Positions 63,404 to 64,000 of a DNA stretch of 64,000 nt are shown here, one piece after another (the stretch's first letter is position 1; the number at the start of each line of letters is the position of its first letter). A model generated the notes under the pieces. The model ran no database searches. It had not been told where the DNA came from and worked only from the letters and a program-made list of their open reading frames with translations. Source of the stretch: Mycolicibacterium bacteremicum (GTDB lineage: Bacteria > Actinomycetota > Actinomycetes > Mycobacteriales > Mycobacteriaceae); the NCBI RefSeq assembly GCF_002086115.1, contig NZ_MVHJ01000021.1, forward strand, positions 22,985 to 86,984, given 5' to 3'. Made by a program: the position numbers and the translations under genes.

Positions 63404-63507
63404 CGTCAATTCAACTCCGAATTCTTGGGATCGGTAGCGAAACCGGCTCGCTGTACTTGTGCCATGACGACGCCGGCCGAGGCGGCGCCCGAGAAAAGGA
63501 AAAACAG

Positions 63508-63786
63508 ATGAACGTGATCCCCGCCCAGCTCCAGGACCTGACCAAGCGCGTCGAGCGCACCCCCGCCCTGGCGATCGCCATCTTCGCGGGCCTGAGTGCG
63601 CTGTGGTCGGTGTACCGGCTGCTCTGGCTGGTCTATGCCGGCTTCGCGCTGTCGAGCTTCGGGCTCTCGCCGATCTCGCTGATCATCTCCGCGGTGGTCT
63701 GGATCGCGGTCGTCGCGGCCTCGGCCCTGGTCGCCTTCGCGTTCTGGACCAGGTACAACACCGCCGAGCAGAACCCTGCGGAGTAG
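63508..63786 (+). CDS. Small two-TM membrane protein (92 aa)
   Basis: ATG 63508 has AAAGGAAAAA just upstream. After a short polar N-terminus (PAQLQDLTKRVERTP) there are two membrane segments, ALAIAIFAGLSALWSVYRLL and LIISAVVWIAVVAASALVAF, and a polar end. The long frame upstream overlaps the sulfatase repeats and is not used. A hairpin follows its stop. Function unknown. Confidence 0.7.
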   Translation: MNVIPAQLQDLTKRVERTPALAIAIFAGLSALWSVYRLLWLVYAGFALSSFGLSPISLIISAVVWIAVVAASALVAFAFWTRYNTAEQNPAE

Positions 63787-63795
63787 GCCCGGTGG

Positions 63796-63835
63796 ACACC
63801 GCCGGCGGGGAACGTCGGTTTCCCGTCGGCGGTGT
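63796..63835 (+). terminator. GC-rich hairpin terminator
   Basis: ACACCGCCGGCGGG (63796-63809) pairs with CCCGTCGGCGGTGT (63822-63835) at 13 of 14 positions, ten bases after the membrane protein stop. There is no long T run, as is common for mycobacterial intrinsic or hairpin-type terminators. Confidence 0.6.
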
Positions 63836-63852
63836 TCAGGCAGAATCGACAG

Positions 63853-64000
63853 ATGCCGCCAGGACAGCAGCCGCCCGACCAGCCGCGCGACCCGGCGACG
63901 CGACGGATCCCCAAGCCACCGCGCCCGGGCGATCCGAACAGCCCCACCCAGCGCATCCCCCGACCGGAGCCGCCCACGCAGCGGATCCCGCGGCCCGAGC
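63853..64000 (+). CDS. Proline/arginine-rich protein, start only (runs off window)
   Basis: From ATG 63853 about 49 codons run to the window end. The text is low-complexity and repeated: RDPATRRIPKPPRPGDP, then PTQRIPRPE twice. This looks like the disordered cytoplasmic N-terminus of a mycobacterial membrane protein. Everything that would define function lies beyond base 64000. Confidence 0.55.
   Translation, partial: MPPGQQPPDQPRDPATRRIPKPPRPGDPNSPTQRIPRPEPPTQRIPRPE

Overview
The window looks like a mycobacterial chromosome, most likely a rapid-growing Mycolicibacterium-type organism. The backbone is strongly GC-rich with frequent GTG starts. It carries an MpaB/DUF2236 oxygenase, a DesA3-like desaturase, a DUF1023 hydrolase / lipoprotein / ESX-type small protein operon, a PknH-sensor-like lipoprotein, a DUF7159-like membrane protein and an IS481-type insertion sequence. 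These assignments come from reading motifs and overall protein character by eye; no database search was run.

Layout. (1) 1-7.5 kb is ordinary chromosome: a partial TetR regulator divergent from an MpaB-type oxygenase, a frameshifted DUF91/NucS-like nuclease, a second TetR regulator, a metallophosphatase and a membrane fatty-acid desaturase. (2) 7.5-9.4 kb is the frayed edge of a defence island. After one unknown gene come the C-terminal stubs of a SIR2-type NAD+ hydrolase and of a DUF3427 helicase, cut back to back at the same point. (3) 9.6-30.5 kb is one long minus-strand block. It holds the six-gene type 2 BREX (Pgl) operon in canonical order, pglW-pglX-pglY-pglZ-brxD-brxHI, with stop/start overlaps at the five junctions. 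A McrBC restriction pair follows directly, and its mcrC is frameshifted. (4) 30.7-33.7 kb, divergent from pglW, has two unknown genes (a glycine-zipper membrane protein and a small helical partner). An IS481 element and decayed coiled-coil sequence follow. (5) 33.7-40.5 kb is visibly AT-richer and decayed. It has an unknown protein with a HEPN-like end, a tRNA-like element, an intact pair (EEP-fold nuclease plus two-TM protein), an ATPase/nuclease chimera with two in-frame stops, and further remnants. (6) 40.7-49.2 kb returns to mycobacterial backbone: the DUF1023 operon, an HNH endonuclease, a decayed nadR, lipoproteins, a zinc-ribbon protein and a DUF7159-like membrane protein. (7) 49.2-53.4 kb is a tight cluster of a winged-helix-like protein, a dual-ATPase AAA/HerA protein and a macrodomain enzyme. 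(8) 53.4-64 kb is ordinary chromosome: an MscS channel, a Doc-like toxin/antitoxin pair, a PaoABC-like molybdenum aldehyde oxidoreductase, release factor 3, a LOG-family protein, a YceI-like protein, a sulfatase whose first codons are a 30-bp triplication, and small membrane proteins.

How it works together. By family knowledge BREX type 2 marks host DNA with the PglX methyltransferase and blocks phage through PglW, PglY, PglZ, BrxD and BrxHI. McrBC would cut modified foreign DNA but is probably disabled here. The surrounding stubs (SIR2, DUF3427 helicase, ATPase, EEP nuclease, transposase) show that this locus gains and loses defence modules. The best candidates for undescribed systems are the EEP nuclease/two-TM pair (35.9-37.5 kb), the winged-helix plus AAA-HerA pair (49.2-52.9 kb), and the IS-interrupted cluster divergent from pglW (30.8-33.7 kb).
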